DNA of 64,000 bases from Orbilia blumenaviensis. Its lineage: Eukaryota > Ascomycota > Orbiliomycetes > Orbiliales > Orbiliaceae. Each line of letters starts with the position of its first letter. Position 1 is the first letter of the stretch. This document shows, piece by piece, positions 22,902 through 34,706 of the stretch. The DNA lies in assembly GCA_036872755.1 (NCBI GenBank), contig JAVHNS010000017.1, positions 62,001 through 126,000 on the forward strand, read 5' to 3'. Made by a program: the position numbers and the translations under genes. Under the pieces are notes generated by a model, which worked only from the letters and a program-made list of their open reading frames with translations, did not search any database and was not told where the DNA came from.

Positions 22902-25900
22902 CTACCGTTTCTCAAAAAGACCTTTCCAAAGGCTTGTTCCTTTCCCTTCTCCGTTGCCTAGTGTTTCAGCAGCTTTGACCAAGTCATAATTAACTGCTGC
23001 ATTTACCCGACTATCCTTCTCATATTCTGGGTGACCGCGAACAAAGTTTCGAATCCACGTGGCGGCAGTTTCCCACGTACCATTGGACCGCTTTCTGATT
23101 AGATCAAGATATCGTGCGAGTTCACATCTCGTTTCAACATCCACGTTTACTGAGTTCAAGTAGGACTCGATCAAAGAGATCAATCCCGGGAACCCGTCCG
23201 GGGTTTGCTGCCCATTCATAATCTCGTTGATCGTCATCAGACAGTATTCATCCTCCACAGGCCCAAGTTCCGCGGGCTTCGGTGTATTGGACATCGAGCC
23301 GCCGGGACTTGTACTGGAACCCTTGTTGTTACGGTTTGCGTAACGGGGCGGAAATACTTGCTTTCTGAAATAGAACTTTTCGGAAAGAACTGCATCCCGC
23401 CGGTGAGCTGTCTCCATGTTCTCACTGACCTGTCGTACAAAAAAAGCGCCAACCCGTTAGTACATCCCTACAGAATCTTCGATACAGAGTAACGTAACAA
23501 AGCCACGTGGAAGAACGGCCATTCAATCCCACTAGATGGCGGTCCCATCTATAACTCCCATTTCTTTTTCCTTTCTTTCCTTTTTCTCTCTTCCTTTGTT
23601 GTAACACAGAATAGGGAGCACCCACCTTTGAAATTGGTATGTAGAAGTTCAATCCGTAAGAAAGGATGGTCCGGGTTAGAAGAACGATAAAAATGGAAAA
23701 TGCCGCATTCTCAAAATCGGTTAACTGCACTTCCATGCTTCTAAACTCTACTCGCCATCCTATCGCATCCTCGGCGCTGGGTGGTGGTTTAAACCGCATA
23801 TGTTGCCAATTCGTTGATTGGATATTCTATTAACGTTTTTTTTTTCGTCAAATTACGGATCCACAACAGCCTGATAGATGATCACCATGTTCGGACATAC
23901 CTCGAAGTTATCGTTGTTTTCGACGAGATAGTTCTTAATACTCTCGCTGAAGATAACCAGGGGATCACGAATAAACAAATGGGCAAAGTGCTTCGCCAGT
24001 GGCTCATCCATTCCTAACAGAAAAAGGAGAAGAACATTAGAACACCGGCTTTTACATACCAGCTGGGGTTTTAAGGGGCTTACCTCCGTCGATTAACTTC
24101 TGCTTCAATGGAAGGTTCTGGTGGATATCAACGTCGTTGTACTCTGGCCGGAAACCCGGATCTTGTGATATGTAGGTTGAAACCGAGTCATACCTCGATT
24201 TCGGAATGACATACTTGTTTTCACTGAGAGGCTGCAAGGATTTTTCTCAAAAGTCAGTCGTGTGCAAGTTTCAGCGATTCAACTGAGACAAGGACGAACT
24301 TTCAAGCCTCTTTCTTCTTCTGTACGATCGTCGACAGCTCCTGATATAATGTTCCAGCGGCAATCGATATCTGTCAAATAACCCTTGAATATTGGGCTTG
24401 CAGCAGAGAGAGCAAGCATGATTGGCCCAAGTGGGCAGAGTTGATCGTACAGGGTCCGGGCCTCACTAATGTTTTTGGCCTGGAAGGTTATCTGCAGGCA
24501 GCACGAACCCATCCCAAACCCCATGGCATCCATGTAGACGTGGCCATCTTTAGCAGCGCCATTTCGGACGTCTCCATCTTCGGGGTAGTCGGACAAGTCA
24601 TATTGAACCGTGGGATCCTTGAAAGGGTTTGGGGTCTTTTCGTCATAATATACCGGAAGGTTGATACAAACTTTACTACCACGTCGTGACCTGATATTCG
24701 CCGTGAGGGTGGGAAATCGGATGTGCGGATTGATAATTTCATCGGGGACAAAGATGCTTCTGGCGATTGGTCCATGCGGTGGGTAGTATGGTTGTGTAAA
24801 GGCTCCCGGTACGCCGAGTCGTGGGAACGATGTCATAGTAATTGGAGTCTCATTTTTGGTCATATGCTGCTTCGCAATTACTCGTCTGGCCAGTGCGCGC
24901 ATGTCAGGAAAACTCCGGCCAAGTTTAAGACAAATGTGGTACGAAGTACCAGTACACTTAACGCAGGATTTTGTCTGTCTGACCTTTTCTTCATATCAGG
25001 CTCAACCGTGAGAAGGTCCCGGAGCATGCCTCCGTAGGGGGCACCGGGAGTTGCCTCGAGCATGAACCTGCCATATTCTGCGTGGAAGGTTGGGACTCGC
25101 TGACCGGGTTTTCTGATATCGGGGAGAACCACGCAAAAAGCAGCCAGGGTGCGATTGTTAGCCCATTACCGCCGTCGATTCAATTCTCAGAGAGAGAGAA
25201 AGAGAAGGACTGGAAATATGATGCTTGTACATACTGGTTGATTTCTTGCAGGCTTGGGACGCATCCACCCGCCTTCCGCAGTTCCTCGTCATGCGCAAGA
25301 TCCCCCAAGATCTCGGCCTGTCGTAGAGACAACCGTGCATCTTTGGAATCCTCGTCATATGAAACGACTAGATATTCGATCTAAAATTGCCACGCGAGAA
25401 ATGTAAGACGAGTGTGACCGGGATATATCGTGGGAGCAACGGGTCCGTAAGGGTAATTGCAGGCTTCACGTCACACAGAAGACGGGGGGCGACATTGTGC
25501 CATTAGGACGGTGATAATGATAGAACCCCCGGGGAATTCTATTCGTTTGCGCTCTCAAGGTTTGTGCAGGTCCATGGCGAGCTGGCAGACTCGAGGAAGG
25601 GATGGCGAGGAGAATTGGGAAATGAAGCACGGAGGGGAGGGACGGAGTTTACCTCGTCGCCCCAGAGAAGGATATCTCTTTCTTTACTCTTGGCCTTCTT
25701 CCAGATATTCAACAATTGCTTTTAGAGGGAGACCAACGGACGAAATTAGCAATCCGGCATATGGCTGTTGGCAGCATAGTCTTGTCTCGACCGGGGTGTG
25801 CAGGCTTCGATACCCACCTCGATTCCTCGCTCGCGGACTAGATCAGCATGCGGCTTTGCTTCCTCCCAGGTCAGAGGAGTTCCCAGAGAACTACGGTCTC

Positions 25901-26010
25901 ATAAAAAAAGAGAGAGAGGAAACCGGTCGAGGCAAGGTCAGCCTGACAATGGACAAAAATAGAGTACTACGAGAGGGAGAGATGAGATGGCGGACTTACA
26001 GCAACCCCAT
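22902..26010 (-). CDS. gsh1: Glutamate-cysteine ligase catalytic subunit
   Basis: This ATP-dependent enzyme joins glutamate and cysteine, the limiting step of glutathione synthesis in the cytosol. Ten minus-strand exons (26010-26000, 25890-25818, 25718-25653, 25380-25235, 25112-24984, 24885-24300, 24231-24084, 24013-23901, 23826-23626, 23429-22902) give 666 aa; yeast Gsh1 is 678. The first exon is only 11 bases and gives MGLL, continuing SLGTPLTWEEAKPHADLV. Diagnostic stretches are DILLWGDEIEYLVVSYDED, PTFHAEYGRFMLEATPGAPY, HVYMDAMGFGMGSCCLQITF, LCPLGPIMLALSAASPIFKG, IGWRVEFRSMEVQLTDFENA and YCLMTINEIMNG. Regulation by oxidative stress is expected for the family; I did not identify binding sites. 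Confidence 0.96.
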
Positions 26011-27159
26011 TCTTGATTCGGATATATCCTTCTCTCGCTGTATGCGTAGCTTCGGATTTGAAGTTTTTGCAAATCGAAGGGGATAACTTTCAGGTGCTTT
26101 GCAATTGTTTCCGTTCTAGAGTTCGCTGTAGGCCTGGCGCACACAGAAACCCGAGTTTCTCGAGATTGTTGTAAAAGAGTACTGGAGCTACATCCGCCTA
26201 CATCCTTAAGCTACCTATATACGAGGGAAAGCATTCTTACTAATTGATGGAGTACCTTCCTGCGCAGCTTACCTAATTTTTTCCATGCTTGATTGGTGTT
26301 GCATCACTTTCGCTCCCACATTTCGCTCCCACGCGGGGCATCTGATCTTTGAAATGCCCCACCAAGGAAAGTCCATACGATTGCATCACTTCGGGGAGTC
26401 CAATCTGGGCAGCTTAAAACTCTGTTACTGGCAAACCATGCGTGAATAATTGTTGTCCCAGACTATGGGATTCCATTGGTAAATTTATCAGCTGAACCCT
26501 TCAGCCGGCCAAACTTCTCCACCGGTAAGATATGGTACAAAAAAAAAAAAAAAAAACTAAAAGCTGGGGCCTCTGCTACCCCATCATATAACTTTGAACT
26601 GCCTCATATAATTGCGAAAGAGGGGAAGAGGAAAAAAGAAAAAAAGAGGAGGAAAAATAAAGCGAATAGAAATTCTGTCACAAGAAACAGAAAGAAAGAA
26701 AGAAAGATAGAAAGGGCGAACCTCAAGAAGGGTCGCCTCGACTTCTGAATGGCGAATGAGACAAAAGATTAAATTCGAAGGAATTAAGATCACTTGTGAA
26801 AAGTGTCCTTCAATTCGCAGGAAACGCCAAAATGAACCCTCGGTATAAAAAGAACTCCGGGACGCCGTCGGGAAGATGCTTTACAACAAAGCAGTGCATC
26901 AGTACAAAGGCGGTAAAACAAGCCAAAATGGAAAATAAAAAAAGAAAGAAAGAAAAACAGGCAGATTGAAGTATGAATATTCATAGCAGTTCCATATCAG
27001 CATTATACATATGCATGCTTATCTCAAAGTAATATCCGGTGGAAGGGTAGAAATAATGGTGTCAATTGGTGCATCATTTGTGCGCACATTAGTATTCCAA
27101 TAACTGTCGAATCATGGAGCGGTACCCCGTTTAACTGACTTCTCGTGTACTGGTCCTGG
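26011..27159. other. Intergenic, gsh1 promoter and nsdD 3' region
   Basis: 1.15 kb without a supported gene. It contains an A18-like run near 26539-26556 and purine-rich AAAGAAAG blocks at 26620-26720 and 26930-26965. The promoter of gsh1 lies at the low end and the nsdD 3' untranslated region at the high end. Confidence 0.6.
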
Positions 27160-29032
27160 TTACATCAGAGAAGCCGAAGCCGACTTCCGGGCAAGCGGGG
27201 AAGGGCCAAGGGAAGCGGAGGCATTATTGTTTTTATTTAACTTGCGGGTTAATTTTGCGTAATCTAGGCTTTTGTTTAGTGGGTTTATCCTCTGGCGATA
27301 GCTGAACGGAACGGAGTCAGGTACTTACGCAAACCACAAGCGTTGCAAAGGGTTCGGGCACCGTCGGGACCACGGCGCCACTCAGGTGTTTCAGCGCGGT
27401 TACAACTATGGCAGCGGCCGGGTGGAGCAGCTTTCTATTTGCGAATTAGAATAAAATTATCACTAAATATGAACGGAGATAAATGTTGAACTTACCCCTT
27501 TACGCTGCTTCTTGGGGTCCGGATGCAATGCACCCCGCATATCATCACCGTAGCTCATATCATCATCAATATGGTCTATCGACCGTTTTGGTATGGGCTT
27601 CACAGTATTGATCTGCTGCTCGTGTTTCCTGCTTTGGTCATTTACGACCTTATTCCGCCAGTACTGCAGGGCCTCAAGAATGCGATGAGTTATATTTATA
27701 GCATCATCTAGGGCTTGTATCGAAGGCTCGATCTGGCCCGAATATTTCAAAGCCTGGAAGCCTCCTGGCTGACCCCCTTGCGGCGTGTACTGTGTTGAGA
27801 AATGGTACAAGTGGGATGCGTTATCCCGAATCTGATCATGTTGTCAGTATCAGGCGATACTTTTGCCGAGGACGAAAAAAAAAAAAAAAAAAAAAAAAAA
27901 AAGTGAAAATTAGCTTACCAGATCCAATTCGCGACGGAGTTCCGAAATATCAAGAGCTCGATTGATTGCCGATCCATATGTATCCTGAAAGCTTGTCTTC
28001 CCACTAATGGACTTTCCTTTGGGAGAAAACGGGCCATCGGGATGACTACTGCTCGGCTCATTTCCGTAAGGTCCTCCCCGATGTTGATATGCATATAAAG
28101 CCGCAGCTTGGCCGGGGAATGGCTGGTTGCCTGACCCAGATGCTCCGCCTGATTGGTAACCCGAAGCTGTTGGCGGATGGGCTGGTGGAGGTGGGGGAGG
28201 TGGGAACCCTGACACATGTGGAGAAATCTGTCCATATCCCTGATGGTCGTAGGAATGGTTTTGGTCATAGCCGTGCGAATAATGGGTTTGTGGCGGACGG
28301 CCGTATTGGCTTTCATTCGGACCTGATTGCGACCGGGGAGATCCTTTAATACCACGATCGGATGAACCGTAGTGAGCTTCCGAAGACTCGCGATTAGGGA
28401 ATGGCAAGCCGGGACCATGGCTTTGCTGGGGAGTAACGGTTCGACTATGAGATCCAGGTTTGTCAAGCGGCCCATTATTTGGAGGTGGAAGGTTGGTTGT
28501 CGGCGACGAGTGATGGCTGCTGGCGGGCCGTAATGATGAAGATGGAGGCAAAGGACCTGAAGATTCGGAATCATATAGCGACCTCTGAGGGAAAGGCCGA
28601 GGCGCGTTGGTATTAGGCGGTCCAGGAGGTGGAACCCCGCTCCCCGTCGAGACTATACTTGAAGGTGCATAATTCGGAGGGAGAGCTTCGAACATCTGAT
28701 TCAACGAAGGTAACGAAGGGAGAGTTATAGGCCTGGACGAGCCAATATTACGAGATTCATCTTCCTTTTCGCTCGTTCTTCTCGACTCCGGCGGGGAAAT
28801 ATATTCGCTTCCTTGAGGTTTAGGTAATGTGGAGGATGATGACAATGGGGAAGCATATTTTGTCGTCGGACTCGTTGGGGTTATGACGGCCGAGTTTCCT
28901 TGGTTTTGCCGATGCGGTGAATACGGGTCATCGGAAGCGCGTTCGAATCGCGCATAACTAAGGGAGGGTAAAGTATCGCTAAATTTATTTGAAGTTATCG
29001 ACGTTAGCAGGCTGGATATATTATTACTTCAT
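27160..29032 (-). CDS. nsdD: NsdD-type GATA transcription factor (sexual development)
   Basis: NsdD activates sexual fruiting and restrains conidiation in filamentous ascomycetes. Minus-strand exons are 29032-29028, 28978-27919, 27831-27496, 27434-27329 and 27263-27160 (536 aa). The long N-terminal part is disordered, rich in Ser, Pro, Gly, Gln and His, with a proline run near [13 protein letters not shown] conserved helical region follows ([40 protein letters not shown]). The GATA finger uses Cys475, Cys478, Cys497 and Cys500 with 18-residue spacing, then [14 protein letters not shown]. An intron cuts the finger between Leu and His. The first coding exon is only ATGAA; a second possible first exon at 29295-29261 also joins in frame. 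A 28-base A run lies in the intron at 27832-27918. Confidence 0.92.
27875..27902. repeat. A28 homopolymer in nsdD intron
   Basis: Twenty-eight A on the plus strand, so a T28 tract in the nsdD transcript, between exons 2 and 3. It lies in the donor half of the intron rather than next to the acceptor. Confidence 0.9.
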
Positions 29033-30454
29033 AAAATAGGTATTTTTCCAGGATTCCAAGAGAGAGAGGGGGAATTGAATATTCTGTTTTTAAAGGGCAA
29101 GAGAGAGAACTCGAAGCTCGTCTGAGGCCTGCAAGCAAACCAAAAGTCTCAAGGAATGATATCAGAACCAAACAAGAAAAAGCGAGCAACGGCGGAGCTT
29201 CGCATTCGACGGATACAGATGGTGCGATTAAGAGAGCAATGAAACTTGAATCTATCCTACCTTTTTCTTCTCTCGTTCTCTGAAGTAGATCCCATATCTA
29301 CTACCACCCTGGCCTAAGCCTCAAAAAGCACTGCACCAGTTATGTTGAATTGCGGGAGAGGGCGGTGCAAGCCAGACAACAGGTGCGTCTCCCAATGCCA
29401 ACCTGCTGGTATATTATGGCCGCTGAGTAGGCGACGAGCTATATACGATTGCACCGAACTGAAGATAAAGTACGCTCGAAATATCCAAATATAAAGAGAC
29501 CGCAAAAAGAGTGATGAATTATTCTGCGATCCGATCACTGCAATTATTACTATCGAACCCCCAACACGGTGTAGGTACCCTAAATCCTGCAGCAAATTCG
29601 TATATATCTTTCAAAATAGATGGGTAAAGTAGGGTAAAATGGCGAGAGAATCGATTAGGGTGGGAAATAAGGAGTAGATCGTATTTCGTCACGGGAGCTC
29701 TGAGATAATGGACGATGAAACCAAGATTTCTCGAGGAATGTGTTTTTTTTATTTTTTTATTATGTATCACCGGTGGTGGCGAGGCGTGATCAATGGGAAG
29801 GAGATTATGAGTTGATGGTTCTTCTTCTTCAACAAAAATGGCGTGTTTCTTTTTCGATCTGGGGTACTTTTGTACTCCTTGTCGTGTTCTTTTTTTTTTT
29901 GTTTCTCTCTTGGGATGCCAGCGGGCAGCTGTACTTTCGTTGTTGTGGAGGAGATAGGTTGCGAACGAGCTAGTGACGAGAATGGTCGAAGAAGCGGGTA
30001 TATTTATTTCGATGTCCAGCTGAGAGGGCGAAGGAACCGAATTATAAGAAGGATTTTAGGAGGTCGTAGAATTCGTGTAAATCGAGAATGACCTTTCGGT
30101 AGCAGAAAGTTTGCCAATGGGATGTGGGAGGTGAAGGATAGTGAGGCTATGAAGGGGGAGGAGGAGGAGAATGAGGAGTGGGAGGAGTCGAAAAGGGAAA
30201 AAAATAGAATGGAGTAGAAAAGTAGGATGGAATAGGGTGATAGGAAGCAGTGCGGCCGAACAATGCAATGCAATGGACGGGGCGAAACGAACGAAGGTGT
30301 ACTACTGTGGAGAGAGAGGGAGGTGGAGGGGAAGGGATAGAAGAACAGAGGGAGAGAGAGAAGGGGAAAAAAAAAAAAATAGGGAAGCAAGAGAGATTCA
30401 GGAAATGTAAGTAGGTAGGTAGGTAAGGTAGGTAGTACTTAGTCAGGAAATAAA

Positions 30455-30483
30455 GTAAAGTAAAGTAAAGTAAAGTAAAGTCA
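30455..30483. repeat. (GTAAA)n pentanucleotide repeat
   Basis: About six copies of AAAGT/GTAAA follow a GTAGGTAG tract at about 30409-30435. It sits in the nsdD upstream region. Confidence 0.85.
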
Positions 30484-30617
30484 GGCAAAGTCAAGGGAAA
30501 GGTACTTTTTTAGAAGTGCTATTTCTCTAAATTGAGGATTACAGGATAGGTCAGATCAGATCAGATCAAGTCAGGTCGGGTCGGGTCAGGTCAGGTCGGG
30601 CTAAGTCTGAACTAGAA

Positions 30618-30705
30618 CTAATGGGACTGGAACTGGAACTGGAACTGGAACTGGGACTGGGGACTGGGACTGGGGACTGGGGGACTGGGGACTACTGGGG
30701 GGACG
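30618..30705 (+). repeat. GGAACT-to-GGGACT repeat with G-quadruplex motif
   Basis: Tandem six-base units drift from GGAACT to GGGACT and then to longer G tracts separated by ACT. At least five runs of three or more G with three-base loops occur on the plus strand between about 30650 and 30705, which fulfils the classic intramolecular G-quadruplex rule. Confidence 0.85.
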
Positions 30706-31186
30706 ACATTAAACACCAAAAAAAAGGGAATTATGTATAGTGGTAGTAGGTATGTAAGTATGCAAAGTAAGGTAGCTTGGGCGTCTGTTCTGTACACGGG
30801 AAATGCACACGATATATACTGTTCAACTCAATTCAATTCAATTATTTCTTTTCTTTCTTTCTGGGGGGGGGCGAGGGATGAAGACAGGACTAGGATGATG
30901 GTGATGGTTATGACGACAACGACGATGATGATGAAGAGAAGAATTTGGTGTTGAAGATACCTAGGTAGATAGGTAGATAGGTACCTAGATAGATAGATAC
31001 CTGTGGGGATGGAAAGGGGTGGAGAGGCAGGCAAAGAAAGAAATAGAAATAAAAACAATATATAAAAAAAAAATAGAATAAAGAGATGGGGGGGAGAGGT
31101 AGTAGAGAGGGAGAAAGAGGAAGGGAGGAGGAGGAGAGAAGGAAGGGAAAGGGAAAAAAAAAGGACGACAGGCCAGTCGTTTCTAT

Positions 31187-31212
31187 CAGATCAGATCAGA
31201 TCAGATCAGGTC
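31187..31212. repeat. (AGATC)n repeat
   Basis: Five near-perfect AGATC/CAGAT units; a related TCAGATC/TCAGGTC block lies at 30551-30600. Confidence 0.8.
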
Positions 31213-31551
31213 AGTCCAGAGTGTGTGCTGCTTGCTCAACAGTCCGTCCAGTCAGTTTTCACGATGGAGATGGCGATAATGCCGTATTAACACTCTTCTT
31301 CTCCTTTGGCTACATACATAGGTACCCATATACATACCTACATACATACATACATCGTCCTGCTAAAGCAGAGTAGTTAATAGGTATGTATAATATAGGT
31401 AAGTAAGTACTTAGTAATTAATCGGATGGTCTGATCTGGAGGGTCCCAGATTGAGTTTTTCCTGCTCGATCGAATCTCGGGTTCTCCTCCTCTTCCCTCC
31501 CCTTCCCTTTACTCTAACGAGCCTTAGCTACATCCATCCGCCGCGGGCGGG

Positions 31552-31597
31552 CTCCCTCTCCCTCTCCCTCTCCCTCTCCCTCTCCCTCTCCCTCTCA
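31552..31597. repeat. (CTCCCT)n homopurine-homopyrimidine repeat
   Basis: Seven to eight copies of CTCCCT; the minus strand reads GAGGGA. Mirror-symmetric homopurine repeats like this can form triplex DNA, and the GGG runs on the minus strand can form a quadruplex. Confidence 0.88.
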
Positions 31598-32793
31598 CGT
31601 ATGGGTGTGGGTGTGGGCGTGTGTATGTACACACATATGATGCATCCACAATCTTAATACACCACACATTCCATACTTTGTTTTTTGCTTCATATGCACA
31701 CGCATACATGTACGCTTATAACATTAACATACGTACGGGTTTTGAACCGAACCGAGAGAACCTCTGCTTCCTTTTTTTTTTTTTTCTTCTTCGGGGACCC
31801 AGTCACCTTTTCGAGCGTAATGTCCTCACTTCCAGCAAAGCGGCAACTCCAAATTTTACATTTTTTTTGCATTTTAATGTCAAGCGAACGAACCCGCAAG
31901 TCTGGGCTGGCTAACCTAACCTAACTTAAACCTGTTATCCACCCGCCCAATCTATACTAAAGTTATATGCTAACGACGGCCACGCACCCCTCCCCGAAAC
32001 GATCCAACGGCTTCTTAAGATCCGGGTTTTAATCTGCTCTGGGGCTCCCGGGCCTCGGTGAGCTAGGATCTCCCATCTTGAATCTTCAATCGAAACCGGG
32101 GTGCTCCTCTCCACATTACGTCGATGCTTTTTAGTGCATAGGTATTATTATTATTATACTCCATACCGTACACGCCCAACCTTAGTTGGAAAGAAAAGAA
32201 AAAGTCAGGTCTTTTTTGTCTTGTGCAATCTTTTTTTTTCTTTCTCTTTCAATGCAACCAAGAAGGGTATAAACCGTTATACGATATACTACATATACTA
32301 CTCCCCAAGGCATTATATCTGTGCATACTAAGTATGTACAGATGCCCTTGCGAATCGCCACAGAAAGGCTCCGCGGCCTTTCCCCCCCTCAAAATTCGCC
32401 TTACTGTCTCTTAATACCAAAACTCAGCTGGCTTCTGACCAAAAAGAAAAGAAAGAAAGAGAAAGAAAGGAAAAGACAAGACAAGAAAGGGAAAATAAGA
32501 GAGCACATGCTCACATGCATGAAAAAAATATCTATATAAAAAAGAAAATGAAAAGGGAATATAATATTAAGAACGACGATTGGTGAGCCCAAGGAGTTCC
32601 CCGAAGAAAAAAACAATAAGAAGAGGAAACCCACCCCTTAATTCGCGTTGTGTCTCTTCTTCTGATTCCACCCCGGCTTATCTCTATGATCGGTGGTGCG
32701 ATCCAGCATATGCTATGTTCGGTTCGGAGTATAAAACAATAAAAAACCGAGCGAACAACTTCCGTTCGGAATGAAAGGGCACCCTGGACCCAG

Positions 32794-32819
32794 AAAAAAA
32801 AAAAAAAAAAAAAAAAAAA
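32794..32819. repeat. A26 homopolymer
   Basis: An uninterrupted run of 26 A in the gene-poor region. Confidence 0.9.
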
Positions 32820-34670
32820 GAGTGATGTTGACGGCTAGGGAGGCCCATGAGACTAATATATGCCAATCGTCCTTCAACGGCCCTTTTACCAGATCGGGTC
32901 TGGCGTGCTCAACGGTGGCTTGCGATCTTGATTTCCTTCAAAGATCGGCCGGTAATAATAGGTTGGAACCTTCCGTCGCCCTTACCATTGCCCAGGATAA
33001 TGCAATGGTCATGATGAAAGTGTAATCATATGTACGTATTGTTCTCGTGCGCAAGATACCATACTTTAGGAAAGGGAACCAAAAGAAGCCCATCGGCTTT
33101 TTACTTTTTCCCACCATTTCGAGTAAACTTGCCCAGATGGCCGGCTGACAGCCAAAAAAGTAGCCGAATCCTTCCGATAGAGGTTTTTCGGTCGGTGGAT
33201 CTGGGATTAGTTTCGTGAGATTGGATCGGGTGGAGAAGCGAAGCTGCATGGGGGACTTTTGGGGGAAACGATCCAAGATCGCTGCTTGGCCGCTTGGATA
33301 GGAAGCATTTTTAATTTTTTTCTTTCTTGCCGTCCGGATGCCAAAAACGATTTCGATCGTAAGGAACCCGCACACACACACACCTTGGCAGGATCTTCTT
33401 TTTTTCCTCTCACTCTCTCACACGTTTGCCGGCATCTCACTTTTTTGTCGTTTTGAGATCAGGTTTCGCTTTGCGCCCCATCTCCTCCCTTTTCATCACG
33501 ATATTCCCGGAATTTGATTTCCGAGTCAATCAAGATGCCAGCTTCCCGAGATAGATGGGATCTCTGACGAAGAAAAAATTGCGGCCGGGCGAGCAGACAC
33601 ACACACATCCATACAACCCATACATAACATACCCTTGACAGCAAATGAAACGAGTGGCCTGATACTTACCGTCAGTTCGCAGGCAAATGCCAGAAGAGAG
33701 GTTTAAGCAGCAGCTAAGAAAAGGGCCTTTTTTTTTCTACACTAGCGTTGCGAGTCAGTCAGGCTTCTTGGGTACATCTCACGAGGGAAAAGAAACAAAC
33801 AATGCGGGCGGGATTAAAAAGATCAGAACGAAGAAAGGGAAAAAAGAAAATACAAGAAACAGAGCAATGGGGAGCTTTGCTGGAAATAGTGGCCTCACGC
33901 GAATCGCCATTTTCAGAGGAAAAACATAACCAATCACAGAGGCTGGCGGACGGGTGGAAAGTGGAGGAAAAGTGGAACTTGGGTGGGGGGTGGATCTGGC
34001 ATCTTGCAGACGGGGCCCATGTCTTCATCGTCCTGAAATGGGTGGATTTTCAACGGTCGTAGGGTACTTCTAGGGGGGGGTGGTGAGCTCAATGCAAAAT
34101 GCAGATGCAAAATGCAGCTGGGCGTCGTTGCGGGCCTCGTTTTCGTCCTTCCTGCTTTTTTTCCCGAGTAGTCGAATCGAAGTCCCAACCAAGCCCTTGC
34201 CAATGTCCCTCGCGAAAGGGAAAGGGAAAAAGTATCAGGCCACGAGCACGAGCGCGGAATTTGCCAGCCTGGTATCATGTTGGATGGACGGGTGATGGTG
34301 GAGGGCAAGACCAGGGAACGGCCCAAGCGAGAGGTCTCGTATTGCTTACCTCGATTCGCATACATGGCCTCCGGACAGATACCGTTTGCTCGATCTGCTC
34401 ATGATCAAGATCTGACTTCGGCTATCATTTGGAATGAAGCAAGGGTTCGCATTCCGCCGTGCTTTCTTTTTTTCTTTTCTTCTTCTTCTTCTCTTTTTCA
34501 CCAATTTCTCACTGGGCGCTTCGTCAACAGCGCAATCAATTATATAAAATTATATCTGGTTGCCGACCTCTGTTACCGAGCGCCTCAGAACACCGTCGAT
34601 GCAGCTTCCCTGTCCTTAATATGTAGACCTATATACGCCCATTTACCGGCGTGAGAAGTGCAGTCAGTCA

Positions 34671-34671
<1 letters not shown>

Positions 34672-34704
<33 letters not shown>

Positions 34705-34706
34705 TA
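34672..34706. repeat. (CAGG)n tetranucleotide repeat
   Basis: About eight perfect CAGG units ending in CAGGTAGG. Confidence 0.88.

Noticed and set aside
25700..26010. Plus-strand 209-codon frame at 25457-26086
   Set aside because: It is antisense to the first exons of gsh1, which have a clear family match.
32938..33381. 147-codon minus-strand frame in the nsdD upstream gap
   Set aside because: No family similarity and no support from neighbours.
33934..34365. 143-codon minus-strand frame in the nsdD upstream gap
   Set aside because: Low-complexity Pro/Ser/Leu composition with a plus-strand shadow frame; no domain.
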